In this document: positions 11,150-22,680 of the stretch, in pieces | How the letters are laid out: each line of letters begins with the position of its first letter | Numbering within the stretch: position 1 is the stretch's first letter | Assembly: GCA_947095585.1 (NCBI GenBank) | Contig: OX352762.1 | Location: 44,256,018 to 44,320,017 of the forward strand | DNA from: Nephrocerus scutellatus | Lineage: Eukaryota; Arthropoda; Insecta; Diptera; Pipunculidae | Direction of reading: 5' to 3' | Length of the DNA stretch: 64,000 nt | Translations under genes and position numbers: made by a program | The notes under the pieces: generated by a model | Database searches by the model: none | The model's input: the letters and a program-made list of their open reading frames with translations, nothing else | What the model was told of the DNA's origin: nothing

Positions 11150-11930
11150 TTGCTTAAAGATATTCCCGCTGCGGACCAAGAGATCAGTCTTGATTTTAGC
11201 GAATCCATAAACTGCACAATCAAAACTTTTGGTCTGATTTGGCCACCAAAATCCGACCAATTGTGGGGAAGAGCCCAAATAGGCAACGTTGCCTTAATTG
11301 CGAAACGATCAGTCAGTTCAGATCTTGCATGTATCTTTGACCCGCTAGGAATCTTTGGCCCAGTGGTCGTTAAGGCGAAAATATCTATGCAGCAGCTCGG
11401 TCACCTAAAACTTGATTGGGACGACGAATTACCCAAACACCTAAGTGAAGAATGGAAAGCATTTAGGAACAGCATATCAACACTGAATCATGCAAGTGTC
11501 TCTAGACATGTCTTCAAACATAATAACCCAACGTACGTACAAATCCACACCTTTGTGGACGCATCGGAACAATCTTATGGGGGAGCGGTATATCTACGGT
11601 CAACATATAAGGATCGAACGATAGTCGTCAGACTACTCTGCGCTAAATCACGCATAGCTCCACTAAAAAGGCAGACTGTTTCGCGACTTGAACTGTGCGC
11701 TGCAGTCTTAGGAGCTGAACTCACAACCAGAGTCAAAGGTGACTTAAGCTTCCAAAATATTCCAACATATTTCGGGACGGATTCACAAATCGTAATTTCG
11801 TGGATCAACTCAGCATCATCATCTTTCCATACGTTCGTTGCAAATCGAATTGCAAAAATTCAAGAATTTTCCTTGGCAACACCATCCGACTTAGAAAGAA
11901 ATAAACAACTCATAAAAATTAAAATTGTTC
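11150..11930 (+). pseudogene. BEL/Pao RT thumb and RNase H-like (Peptidase_A17-type) region
   Basis: The frame shows LIWPPKSDQLW, DPLGIFGPVVVKAKI, the RNase H start HTFVDASEQSYGGAVYLRS, LKRQTVSRLELCAAVLGAEL and the second acidic block FGTDSQIVISWI. It loses homology at about 11925, where VATPSDLERN gives way to short-element sequence (AAAATTGTTCATGTAAATTC). The integrase that should follow is absent. Confidence 0.9.
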
Positions 11931-13055
11931 ATGTAAATTCTCTAATAGGAGAAACATATGTGTGCAAAGTTTGAACCGGGTTAATTTGGAACAAAATAAT
12001 ATTAGAGCCCCCCTTCACTTAAATTTTTTTTCAAAAACTGTTCTCACCGGAGATCGGAGATACACTTGTGTAAAAAAAATTTGAATGGGAAAAATTCAAA
12101 TCAAAAACTCAAAAATGTTTACAAAAAGATCGGTTTATCGGAGATACACATATGCTTAAAATTTAAAGTAAATTGGGGTAATTTTAAAAAAGAAAACTTT
12201 ATGGTCCCGCCCCCAAACCTTAGGGCCCATTCGCTCCAAAAATTTAACAAAAACTTTTATCCATTAGGATAAATATATGATTAAACCCCTCCCTCCCCAC
12301 CCCTCGGACCACAGGGCGAATTTGCTCAAAAAATGTCCAAAAAGTTTTGTCCATCAGAGAAACATATGTGTATAAAATTTTACCAAAATGGGGTTAATTT
12401 TTATTTTAAATTTGTATGAGGTCCCACGACCCCAGGGCCCGGCGTCTGTAAAATTTGCACAATAATTGTTGTTTAGCTGAGATACACACATGTACAAAAT
12501 ATGAAGAAAGTCGGGTTGATTTTTTTAAAAAAATTTGTATGTGGTCCACAACCCCGGGCCCGGGGTCTCCAAAATTTTAACAAAAAGTGTTGTCCATCGG
12601 AGACAACAGCGTGTATAAAATTTGAAAAAATTCTGGTTAATTTTTTAAAAAAACTTGTTGGGGCCCCATGACCCTGGGGTCTCCAAATTTTTTACAAAAA
12701 GTGTTGTCTATCGGAGATACACGCGTATATAAAATTTGAAGAAAATCGGGTTAAGTTTTTTTAAAAAATTTGTTGGGGCCCCATGACCCTGTGACCCGGG
12801 GTATCCAAAATTTTTACAAAAAGTGTTGTCCATCGGAGATACATATGTGTATAATATTTAAAGAAAATCGGGTTAATTTTTAAAAATTTTATTTTAATAG
12901 AAACTTTTGTCTCCGGAAATAGACATGTGTGCAACATTTAAATCGGACTTTGGAAAGTGGGTTTAAAATTGATCGCAAGATTCCACGACAAACAGACCGA
13001 CCGACCGATAGACAGACGTGCCACGGCCAAGCGAATTTAAAAATTAAAATTTATC
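11930..13055 (+). repeat. Short-element family, array of about eight units
   Basis: It begins with the left-end motif TTCATGTAAATTCTCTAATA and carries successive ATACACATGTGTATAAAATTTG...AAATCGGGTTAA...GGCCCC...TGTCCATCGGAGATAC units. Unit starts at 12481, 12603, 12716 and 12838 give spacings of 122, 113 and 122 bp. It ends with the right-end block (CCGACCGACCGATAGACAG, CCACGGCCAAGCGAATTTAA), missing the usual GTTAATATAG. It replaces the integrase part of the BEL element. Confidence 0.8.
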
Positions 13056-13680
13056 TTGTAAATTCTCTGATCGGAGATTTAATTTTGTGGTGAAAACATA
13101 TCAGCCACAGCGCACGGTTGATGCGACGTACACACAACGACGTACGAAGTACCACTAAAATTCTTTCTTTTGAGTGGAGTTAAGCTGTAGCAGTGTGAGT
13201 GCATAACCAGTTCTTCATATACTCGTAATATTGTACAAAACACAAATTAAGAATGCACTCACACAACTGAGTGTATAACACATTTCAGTTGCGGAACCAT
13301 TCAGTTTTGTATAAAAATATTTGTTCTACTTCCTCTTGATATCTCTATACTCTCTGCTGCAACAATTGCTTGCGCTCATCAGCGCACACATAACACAGTC
13401 ATTATAGTATGATATGATTTTTTGATGCCGCAAATGGGAAAATTTGTATGGGAGCCCCCGACCCAGGGGCCCGATCACTCCCAAATTTTTACAAAAAGTG
13501 TGTCCATCGAAGATACACATGCGTCCGAGGGCTCAGGTACCTTAATAGAAAGTATTGTCATGGAAAATACACATGTGTGCAAAATTTGAATAAAATCGGC
13601 CTTAGGAAGTGTGTTAAAAATTGATCAAATATTCTGCCAGCCACGGGCACGCGATGTTAATATAGAGAATTTAATAAAAA
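13055..13680 (+). repeat. Short-element family copy with core
   Basis: Left end TTGTAAATTCTCTGATCGGAGA at about 13056, a ~300 bp unique core containing CACACAACGACGTACGAAG and the shared CACATAACACAGTCATTATAG block, one to two array units, then CCAGCCACGGGCACGCGATG and TTAATATAGAGAATTTAA at 13655-13680. Both ends are present, so this is a near-complete short copy. Confidence 0.75.
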
Positions 13681-14436
13681 CAACCCATAAAAATTATATT
13701 CTCTAATCGCAGAAATTGATATGGGAGCCCCTCGATCCTGGGTCATTTTTTATTTTTTTATTGTAGGAGAAAATAATCGAAAGAGACATTTGACATCAGA
13801 TGTCAAATTTGAAAATGCTCAGATCATTTTATTCTGAGCACTTAGAGCACGCTCATACTCTGAGCAAATAAGAAACACGAGCATTTTTCTTGAGAACTCT
13901 TCGACTGCTCTGAACTAATGTATGAAAACGCCAAATGGCAGAATATTGTGAAACCTTGTTGTTCTATCTGTAAGTTGATATCGACAACAAAAAACGACAT
14001 CAATAAAAATACAATTCAATTAAGCATAAATCTCGTTTCATTTGCTGGGTTCATTTGTGCGTGAGCTAAGATTTCTCTCTCTCTCCACCACCAAAACCAA
14101 GCAGCGCAGCCGACTGCGCAGCACACACCGCACACAGTCATTAAAGTACGACGGTATCTGATGCCACTATAAGATATTTAAAAAAATGTGTAAGGGCCTT
14201 GCGGCCGAACCCGAGGCCCGATCAGTACCAAATTTTGGAAAAAGTATTGTTTATTGGGTATACATATGTGCGTAAAATTTGAAAAAAATCGGGTAATTTT
14301 TATTTTAAATTTGTATGGGAGCTCCACGAACCCGGGCCCGATCACTTCCAAATTTTAAAAGAAAGTATTGTCACCGGAAATACACATGTGTACAAAATTT
14401 CAGGAAAATCGGGCTTTAGGAAGTGTGTGTGTGTGT
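13681..14436 (+). repeat. Short-element family copy, adjacent head-to-tail, right end lost
   Basis: It starts directly after the previous right end with AACAACCCATAAAAATTATATTCTCTAATCG. The core (AGGAGAAAATAATCGAAAG ... GAGCACTTAGAGCACGCTC ... GCAGCACACACCGCACACAG ... GATGCCAC) is the same as at 32760-33780 but lacks a ~485 bp internal block. Array units follow to 14436, where the sequence switches at a short GT run into an inversely oriented piece of the same family. Confidence 0.75.
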
Positions 14437-14639
14437 ACATTTTTAAACAGATGTGTTTCTCCGATCGACAAATCTTTTGCAAAATTTTTGAGACCCGAGT
14501 GGTGCCCATACACATTGTTTAAAAATTAGCCCGATTTCCTTCAAATTTTAAACACATAATTTGTGTCTCCTATTAGAGAATTTACAAGGAAACTTTTATG
14601 TGTTGTTTTTTTTTATTAATTAATTTAATGCTCACTTAA

Positions 14640-15765
14640 CTTATAGTTGACAGTCTCCTACGCGTTTTTGTGAAAGAATTTTCGGGAGCGTGTTTTGAGG
14701 TTTTTGAGGGGATTTTGAGGTAGTTTTAACAGGGTCTTTAGTGTGATCTTGAGAAAGATTTAAGGCGGTCTTGAGGGCGTCTTGGTATGTTCTTAAGGTG
14801 GTTCTTAGGGGTTTCAGGAGTTTTTGAGAGGCCATTAGCTGGTCTTTTAGAGGGTTTAAGAGCGTTTTGAAGGATAGTCTTTAGTTGGGTCTTGATAAGG
14901 TTTAAAGGAGGTTTTAAGGGGAGTCTTTTGGGTTTTGAGGTTGTTTTATATAGTCTTAAGTTGATGCTTGAAGAGGTCTTAAGAGGGTTTCAAGAGTTTT
15001 TAAATAAATACCATTCTACTCAGAAACCTTTTGTGTACATGATCAATTAAACAGCTAAGATTTGGTTCAAGTGCCTAAATCTTAATTTCGTCGCTCCTAC
15101 TGTTTGTACAGTCAGGAAACCTATTTTTACATTCAACATTTTGGTGACCCAAAAAAAAAATAATTTTGTTTTGCGATTTTGAGTCACGGTATTGGTCACA
15201 TTATTTTGTTACATTTTTAAATTTTGGGAACTAAGTAATTTCTCTACCGATTTGTATGAATGGTATGGTCTTTTGAGCGTCCTCTGTGGGGTCTTTTGGG
15301 GGTCCTTTGAGGGTCTTTTTAGGGCCTTTTGAGGGTCTTTTGAGGGTCTTTAGAGGAATCTTTTGAGGGTCTTTTGTGGGTCTTTTGGAGGTCCTTTAAG
15401 GGTTTTTGGGAGTCTTTTGGAGGTCCTTTTAGGGTCTTTTAGGTGCCTTTTTGGGGTTTTTCGGGTTCTGTTGGGGTTTTTTTGGTGAGTCATTTGAACG
15501 TCTTTTATAGGTCTTTTGGGGGGCTTTGGGGTTTTTTGAGCGTCTTTTTGTGGTATTTCGGGGAGTCTTTTGAGCGTATTTTGGGGGTCTTTTGATGGTC
15601 CTATTGGGGTCTTTTGGGACCTTTTGATGATCTTTTGGGGGTCTTATATGATTTTTGAGGATTTCGAGGGACTTTCGGAGATCTTTTTGTGATACTTTTC
15701 GGGGTCTTAGGGGCTTTTGATGGTCTTTTGGGGTCTTTTGGAGATCTTTTTGCCAACAGCATCAA
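14640..15765. repeat. G/T-skewed degenerate minisatellite (GGGTCTTTTGA type)
   Basis: Loose repeats of GGGTCTTTTGAG, GGTCCTTTGAGG and GGGGTCTTTTGG fill 15260-15760, with a sparser version at 14660-14990. The + strand is nearly free of A-rich and C-rich runs. The reverse strand would read as Lys/Pro/Asp/Gln-rich frames, but spacing of the motif is irregular and no conserved ORF exists. Confidence 0.8.
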
Positions 15766-15779
15766 AGAAGTTTCACTTC

Positions 15780-17560
15780 AATTGCGCGTAAAAGTTACAC
15801 GCACTGTTTTTTATTTTTTTTTTGTTGTCTGGCAAGTAAGTAAACGACGCTGATAGTTTGGATTTTCAAGGTTAATGCCGCGAAAACTGATTTATTTGAT
15901 GTAATTGCGAATGCAAACCGCAGCCAAAACTGCAAGCGCTTTAAGTCTACTGGCATGTCGGTCGGAATCATTGGGATGCGTTGACAGATAGCAAAAGAAA
16001 GACCGTGCAAATAGATCAGCTGTCAAATGACATTTGCGCACGTAACCCCAACAATGGGAATCTATTGGAACAGAAATGAAATAACGACTTTTGTTGAACA
16101 GATCGCGAATCAACACAAATTTAATTTTAATTTAATTAAGGCTTGTTTACGCAAATTCATCGTTCGAATCGTGAGCTATGGTCGCGAGTTCATACAAAAA
16201 TTCTATGGAAAACAGGACTTTCAGTTTTTTCCGAATTTTACAATTTTCCGGGCAACTCTTCTATTTTTTTTTAGCATAAACCTTATTCGAACTATGACGA
16301 CTTTATAAAATAAAAGTTAGCAAAATCGGTCCAGTCGTTCCAAAATGTTTTTCTGGATAGGAAAACCCTAATCACCCAGCAGTATGAAAAATATTTAACG
16401 ACCTTTTCTCATACCTACCAAAAATACATAAAAAAATTCATAACAATCGGTCGAGTCGTTTCGGAGCAGTGGGAGGACATACACCGTGACACGAGACCTT
16501 ATTCGAACTATGACGACTACTGGCATGTCGGTCGGAATCATTGGGATGCGTTGACAGATAGCAAAAGAAAGACCATGCAAATAGATCAGCTGTCAAATGA
16601 CATTTGCGCACGTAACCCCAACAATGGGAATCTATTGGAACAGAAATGAAATAACGACTTTTGTTGAACAGATCGCGAATCAACACAAATTTAATTTTAA
16701 TTTAATTTAGGATTGTTTTCGCAAATTCATCGTTCGAATCGTGAGCTATGGTCGCGAGTTCATACAAAAATTCTATGGAAAACAGGACTTTCAGTTTTTT
16801 CCGAATTTTACAATTTTCCGGGCAACTCTTCTATTTTTTTTAGCATAAACCTTATTCGAACTATGACGACTTTATAAAATAAAAGTTAGCAAAATCGGTC
16901 CAGTCGTTCCCAAATGTTTTTCTGGATAGGAAAACCCTAATCACCCAGCAGTATGAAAAATATTTTACGACCTTTTCTCATACCTACCAAAAATACATAA
17001 AAAAATTCATAACAATCGGTCGAGTCGTTTCGTAGCAGTGGGAGGACATACACCGTGACACGAGATTTTTATATGTATAGAAGTGGATGCTTGAAGGGGT
17101 CTGAAGAGGGTTTTAAATGTATTTAAGGGATGGGGGGTTTAGGGGTCCTCGCGAATCAACACAAATTTAATTTTAATTTAATTTAGGCTTGTTTACGCAA
17201 ATTCATCGTTCGAATCGTGAGCTATGGTCGCGAGTTCATACAAAAATTCTATGGAAAACAGGACTTTCAGTTTTTTCCGAATTTTACAATTTTCCGGGCA
17301 ACTCTTCTATTTTTTTTTAGCATAAACCATATTCGAACTATGACGACTTTATAAAATAAAAGTAAGCCAAATCGGTCCAGTCGTTCCCAAATGTTTTTCT
17401 GGATAGTAAAACCCTAATCACCTAGCGGTATGAGAAATATTTTACGACCTTTTCTCATACCTACCAAATATACATAAAAAAAGTCATAACAATCGCTCGA
17501 GTCGTTTCGGAGCAGTGGGAGGACAAACACCGTGACACGAGATTTTTATATGTATAGAAG
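15780..17560. repeat. 0.55 kb tandem unit, three copies, ends GAGATTTTTATATGTATAG
   Basis: Units share ACTGGCATGTCGGTCGGAAT, GATCAGCTGTCAAATGACA, TTCGAATCGTGAGCTATGG, ATCGGTCCAGTCGTTCC and GGAGGACATACACCGTGACA. Copies lie at about 15948-16495, 16519-17085 and 17150-17550 (the last lacks the left ~200 bp). The junction at 16495-16520 joins the end of unit one to the middle of the repeat through ATTCGAACTATGACGACT. This is an interspersed-repeat type common in insects; its class is not clear to me. Confidence 0.85.
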
Positions 17561-18067
17561 TGGATGCTTGAAGGGGTCTGAAGAGGGTTTTAAATGTATT
17601 TAAGGGATGGGGGGGGGTTTAGGGGTCCTTTGTTGGACTAGAGAAGGGTCTTGTTACTTGATCTTGGTCTTTTGGGTCTTTTAAGAGTCTTTTGGTGGTC
17701 TTTTTGGGTGGGGTATTTAGGGGTCTTTTGAAAGTGTTTTGGGTGTCTTTTGGTAATCTTTTTGGCGTCTTAAGCGCATGTTTTGCTGGTTTTTGGGACC
17801 AGCACAGTTTAATAGCATTATACATTGGGCTAGATGAACTAAGTTTTATCAAGCGATGACCGACTAATTCATCTTCTTGGAACCTCTTCAATAGAATCAT
17901 GACGCCAGCATTGTGCCATTGTCAATGCCGACTAGTATATATTTTAAGCGTTTTGAAGACAACGCCGTATTAACTGATTGGCTTCTGTTTTTAAAAATGC
18001 ACTTCGCTTTTTTAAATGCTTTTATATTCACTTGGCTGTGTCTGTCGGCATATATGTCGTTTTGTCA

Positions 18068-18960
18068 CGCTTTTTTAAATTCTCTATATTAACTCCGCGT
18101 GCCTGTGTGTTTGTTTGTGTGTTTGTTTGTTTGTTTGTTTGTTTGTTTGTCGTGGAATCTTGCCATCAATTTTTAACCCACTTCCCAAAGTCCGATTTCA
18201 TTAAAATTTTGCACACATGCATATCTCCGATGACAACACAATCTTTTAAAATGTGGGAACTCTCGGCTAAATTGCATTTAAATGAGCTTTTTAAACTCGA
18301 CCAGCACAGTTTAATAGCATAATACATTGGGCTAGATGAACTAAGTTTTATCAAGCGATGACCGACTAATTCATCTTCTTGGAACCTCTTCAATAGAATC
18401 ATGACGCCAGCATTGTGCCATTGTCAATGCCCACTAGTATATATTTTAAGCGTTTTGAAGACAACGCCGTATTAACTGATTGGCTTCTGGTTTTTAAAAA
18501 TACACTTCGCCTTTTTAAATGCTTTTATATTCACTTGGCTGTGTCTGTCGGCATATATGTCGTTTTGTCACGCTTTTTAAAATTTTCTATATTAACTCCG
18601 CGTGCCTGTGTGTCAAACACAATCTTTTAAAATTTGGGAACTCTCGGGCCGCGGGGTCTGGGGGGTCCCATACAAATATTTTACAAAATTTACCCGATGA
18701 TCTTCAAATTTTAAACACATGTGTATCTCCGATGGACAAAACTGATTGTAAAATTTTTGGAGTGAACCCGTGGGGATCCCATGAATTTTTGTAAAATAAG
18801 CTCGATTTTCTTACATTTTTAAACAGATGTGTTTCTCCGATCGACAAATCTTTTGCAACATTTTTGAGACCCGAGTGGTGCCCATACACATTGTTTAAAA
18901 ATTAGCCCGATTTCCTTCAAATTTTAAACACATAATTTGTGTCTCCTATTAGAGAATTTA
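18068..18960 (-). repeat. Two inverted short-element pieces (copy 1 of the duplication)
   Basis: Right ends in minus orientation (AAATTCTCTATATTAACTCC) occur at about 18076 and 18582. The second piece continues through GTGTATCTCCGATGGACAAA units to the left end TATTAGAGAATTTAC near 18945-18960. Between them lies a repeated ~300 bp segment (GCACAGTTTAATAGCAT...GTTTTGAAGACAACGCCG). The same arrangement is found at 21416-22272. Confidence 0.7.
18104..18150. repeat. (GTTT)n microsatellite
   Basis: About ten GTTT repeats with GTGT interruptions sit where other inverted short-element copies have the GGCTGGCTGG stretch. The copy at 21457-21488 is about 14 bp shorter. Confidence 0.9.
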
Positions 18961-19029
18961 CAAGGAAACTTTTATGTGTTGTTTTTTTTTATTAATTAAT
19001 TTAATGCTCACTTAACTTATAGTTGACAG

Positions 19030-20145
19030 TCTCCTACGCGTTTTTGTGGAAGAATTTTCGGGAGCGTGTTTTGAGGGGATTTTGAGGTAGTTTTAACAGG
19101 GTCTGATCTTGAGAAAGATTTAAGGCGGTCTTGAGGGCGTCTTGGTATGTTCTTAAGGTGGTTCTTAGGGGTTTCAGGAGTTTTTGAGAGGCCATGAGCT
19201 GGTCTTTTAGAGGGTTTAAGAGCGTTTTGAAGGATAGTCTTTAGTTGGTTCTTGATAAGGTTTAAAGGAGGTTTTAAGGGGAGTCTTTTGGGTTTTGAGG
19301 TTGTTTTATATAGTCTTAAGTTGATGCTTGAAGAGGTCTTAAGAGGGTTTCAAGAGTTTTTAAATAAATACCATTCTACTCAGAAACCTTTTGTGTACAT
19401 GATCAATTAAACAGCTAAGATTTGGTTCAAGTGCCTAAATCTTAATTTCGTCGCTCCTACTGTTTGTACAGTCAGGAAACCTATTTTTACATTCAACATT
19501 TTGGTGACCCAAAAAAAAATAATTTTGTTTTGCGATCTTGAGTCACGGTATTGGTCACATTATTTTGTTACATTTTTAAATTTTGGGAACTAAGTAATTT
19601 CTCTACCGATTTGTATGAATAGTATGGTCTTTTGAGCGTCCTATGTGGGGTCTTTTGGGGGTCCTTTGAGGGTCTTTTTAGGGCCTTTTGAGGGTCTCTT
19701 GAGGGTCTTTTGAGAGTTTTTTGAGGGTCTTTTGAGGGTCTTTAGAGGAATCTTTTGAGGGTCTTTTGTGGGTCTTTTGGAGGTCCTTTAAGGGTTTTTG
19801 GGAGTCTTTTGGAGGTCCTTTTAGGGTCTTTTAGGTGCCTTTTTGGGGTTTTTCGGGTTCTGTTGGGGTTTTTTTGGTGAGTCTTTTGAACGTCTTTTAT
19901 AGGTCTTTTGGGGGGTCTTTGGGGTTTTTTGAGCGTCTTTTTGTGGTATTTCGGGGAGTCTTTTGAGCGTATTTTGGGGGTCTTTTGATGGTCCTATTGG
20001 GGTCTTTTGGGACCTTTTGATGATCTTTTGGGGGTCTTATATGATTTTTGAGGATTTCGAGGGACTTTTGGAGATCTTTTTGTGATACTTTTCGGGGTCT
20101 TAGGGGCTTTTGATGGTCTTTTGGGGTCTTTTGGAGATCTTTTTG
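19030..20145. repeat. G/T-skewed minisatellite, duplicated copy
   Basis: Counterpart of 14640-15765 inside segmental copy 2, with a few gained or lost motif units (for example TTTTGAGAGTTTTTTGAGG near 19705). Confidence 0.8.
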
Positions 20146-20169
20146 CCAACAGCATCAAAGAAGTTTCAC

Positions 20170-20905
20170 TTCAATTGCGCGTAAAAGTTACACGCACTGT
20201 TTTTTATTTTTTTTTTGTTGTCTGGCAAGTAAGTAAACGACGCTGATAGTTTGGATTTTCAAGGTTAATGCCGCGAAAACTGATTTATTTGATGTAATTG
20301 CGAATGCAAACCGCAGCCAAAACTGCAAGCGCTTTAAGTCTACTGGCATGTCGGTCGGAATCATTGGGATGCGTTGACAGATAGCAAAAGAAAGACCGTG
20401 CAAATAGATCAGCTGTCAAATGACATTTGCGCACGTAACCCCAACAATGGGAATCTATTGGAACAGAAATGAAATAACGACTTTTGTTGAACAGATCGCG
20501 AATCAACACAAATTTAATTTTAATTTAATTTAGGCTTGTTTACGCAAATTCATCGTTCGAATCGTGAGCTATGGTCGCGAGTTCATACAAAAATTCTATG
20601 GAAAACAGGACTTTCAGTTTTTTCCGAATTTTACAATTTTCCGGGCAACTCTTCTATTTTTTTTTAGCATAAACCTTATTCGAACTATGACGACTTTATA
20701 AAATAAAAGTTAGCAAAATCGGTCCAGTCGTTCCAAAATGTTTTTCTGGATAGGAAAACCCTAATCACCCAGCAGTATGAAAAATATTTAACGACCTTTT
20801 CTCATACCTACCAAAAATACATAAAAAAATTCATAACAATCGGTCGAGTCGTTTCGGAGCAGTGGGAGGACATACACCGTGACACGAGATTTTTATATGT
20901 ATAGA
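20170..20905. repeat. 0.55 kb unit, single copy in segmental copy 2
   Basis: One complete unit plus its ~180 bp left flank (TTTCACTTCAATTGCGCG...), ending in GAGATTTTTATATGTATAG at 20885-20904. Confidence 0.85.
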
Positions 20906-21415
20906 AGTGGATGCTTGAAGGGGTCTGAAGAGGGTTTTAAATGTATTTAAGGGATGGGGGGGGGGGTTTAGGGGTCCTTTGTTGGACTAGAGAAGGGTCT
21001 TGTTACTTGATCTTGGTCTTTTGGGTCTTTTAAGAGTCTTTTGGTGGTCTTTTTGGGTGGGGTATTTAGGGGTCTTTTGAAAGTGTTTTGGGTGTCTTTT
21101 GGTAATCTTTTTGGCGTCTTAAGCGCATGTTTTGCTGGTTTTTGGGACCAGCACAGTTTAATAGCATTATACATTGGGCTAGATGAACTAAGTTTTATCA
21201 AGCGATGACCGACTAATTCATCTTCTTGGAACCTCTTCAATAGAATCATGACGCCAGCATTGTGCCATTGTCAATGTCAACTAGTATATATTTTAAGCGT
21301 TTTGAAGACAACGCCGTATTAACTGATTGGCTTCTGGTTTTTAAAAATGCACTTCGCTTTTTTAAATGCTTTTATATTCACTTGGCTGTGTCTGTCGGCA
21401 TATATGTCGTTTTGT

Positions 21416-22272
21416 CACGCTTTTTTAAATTCTCTATATTAACTCCGCGTGCCTGTGTGTTTGTTTGTTTGTTTGTTTGTTTGTTTGTCGTGGAATCTTG
21501 CCATCAATTTTTAACCCACTTCCCAAAGTCCGATTTCATTAAAATTTTGCACACATGCATATCTCCGATGACAACACAATCTTTTAAAATGTGGGAACTC
21601 TCGGCTAAATTGCATTTAAATGAGCTTTTTAAACTCGACCAGCACAGTTTAATAGCATAATACATTGGGCTAGATGAACTAAGTTTTATCAAGCGATGAC
21701 CGACTAATTCATCTTCTTGGAACCTCTTTAATAGAATCATGACGCCAGCATTGTGCCATTGTCAATGCCCACTAGTATATATTTTAAGCGTTTTGAAGAC
21801 AACGCCGTATTAACTGATTGGCTTCTGGTTTTTAAAAATACACTTCGCCTTTTTAAATGCTTTTATATTCACTTGGCTGTGTCTGTCGGCATATATGTCG
21901 TTTTGTCACGCTTTTTAAAATTCTCTATATTAACTCCGCGTGCCTGTGTGTCAAACACAATCTTTTAAAATTTGTGAACTCTCGGGCCTCGGGGTCTGGG
22001 GGGTCCCATACAAATATTTTACAAAATTTACCCGATGATCTTCAAATTTTAAACACATGTGTATCTCCGATGGACAAAACTGATTGTAAAATTTTTGGAA
22101 TGAACCCGTGGGGATCCCATGAATTTTTGTAAAATAAGCTCGATTTTCTTACATTTTTAAACAGATGTGTTTTTGAGACCCGAGTGGTGCCCATACACAT
22201 TGTTTAAAAATTAGCCCGATTTCCTTCAAATTTTAAACACATAATTTGTGTCTCCTATTAGAGAATTTACAA
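21416..22272 (-). repeat. Two inverted short-element pieces (copy 2 of the duplication)
   Basis: Same order and spacing as 18068-18960, with the left end TATTAGAGAATTTAC at about 22258-22272. Confidence 0.7.
21457..21488. repeat. (GTTT)n microsatellite, duplicated copy
   Basis: Shorter allele of the tract at 18104-18150 inside segmental copy 2. Confidence 0.9.
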
Positions 22273-22680
22273 GGAAACTTTTATGTGTTGTTTTTTTTTA
22301 TTAATTAATTTAATGCTCACTTAACTTATAGTTGACAGTCTCCTACGCGTTTTTGTGGAAGAATTTTCGGGAGCGTGTTTTGAGGTTTTTGAGGGGATTT
22401 TGAGGTAGTTTTAACAGGGTCTGATCTTGAGAAAGATTTAAGGCGGTCTTGAGGGCGTCTTGGTATGTTCTTAAGGTGGTTCTTAGGGGTTTCAGGAGTT
22501 TTTGAGAGGCCATGAGCTGGTCTTTTAGAGGGTTTAAGAGCGTTTTGAAGGATAGTCTTTAGTTGGGTCTTGATAAGGTTTAAAGGAGGTTTTAAGGGGA
22601 GTCTTTTGGGTTTTGAGGTTGTTTTATATAGTCTTAAGTTGATGCTTGAAGAGGTCTTAAGATGGTTTCAAGAGTTTTTA
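22151..22680. repeat. Segmental duplication, truncated copy 3
   Basis: A third start of the same unit, with ~27 bp missing after GATGTGTTT near 22170, runs in register through GACAGTCTCCTACGCG and the first G/T block and then diverges at about 22680 into a different G/T-rich stretch. Confidence 0.88.

Larger units (their letters stand above)
9625..11930 (+). mobile_element. BEL/Pao LTR retrotransposon remnant (gag end, PR, RT, RNase H)
   Basis: Coding remnants in order are gag with a zinc-knuckle region, aspartic protease, reverse transcriptase and the Pao-type RNase H segment. There is no integrase, and neither LTR is present: the left edge abuts the TACAAATA satellite and the right edge abuts the short-element array at about 11930. 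Frameshifts or stops occur near 10245-10440, 10960 and 11030-11150. Confidence 0.9.
14437..18812. repeat. Segmental duplication, copy 1 (4.4 kb)
   Basis: The segment opens with ACATTTTTAAACAGATGTG and contains an inverted short-element end (TIR TATTAGAGAATTTAC at 14571-14585), G/T-rich repeat blocks, a 0.55 kb unit present three times, a second G/T block, and two inverted short-element pieces. The whole order recurs at 18813-22150 with very high similarity by eye. The ~1.04 kb length difference is accounted for by the two extra 0.55 kb units. Confidence 0.92.
18813..22150. repeat. Segmental duplication, copy 2 (3.3 kb)
   Basis: Direct head-to-tail repeat of 14437-18812, starting with the same ACATTTTTAAACAGATGTG. 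It carries only one 0.55 kb unit (20340-20890), and small indels such as an extra G/T-rich phrase at 19700-19730. Identical long stretches, for example 20160-20510 versus 15770-16120, point to a recent event or an assembly duplication. Confidence 0.92.

Noticed and set aside
14437..22272. Recurrent small ORFs of 60-130 codons (for example 21262-21660, 20188-20403)
   Set aside because: They occur identically in each copy of the segmental duplication, lie on both strands over repeat sequence, and have no recognisable domain.
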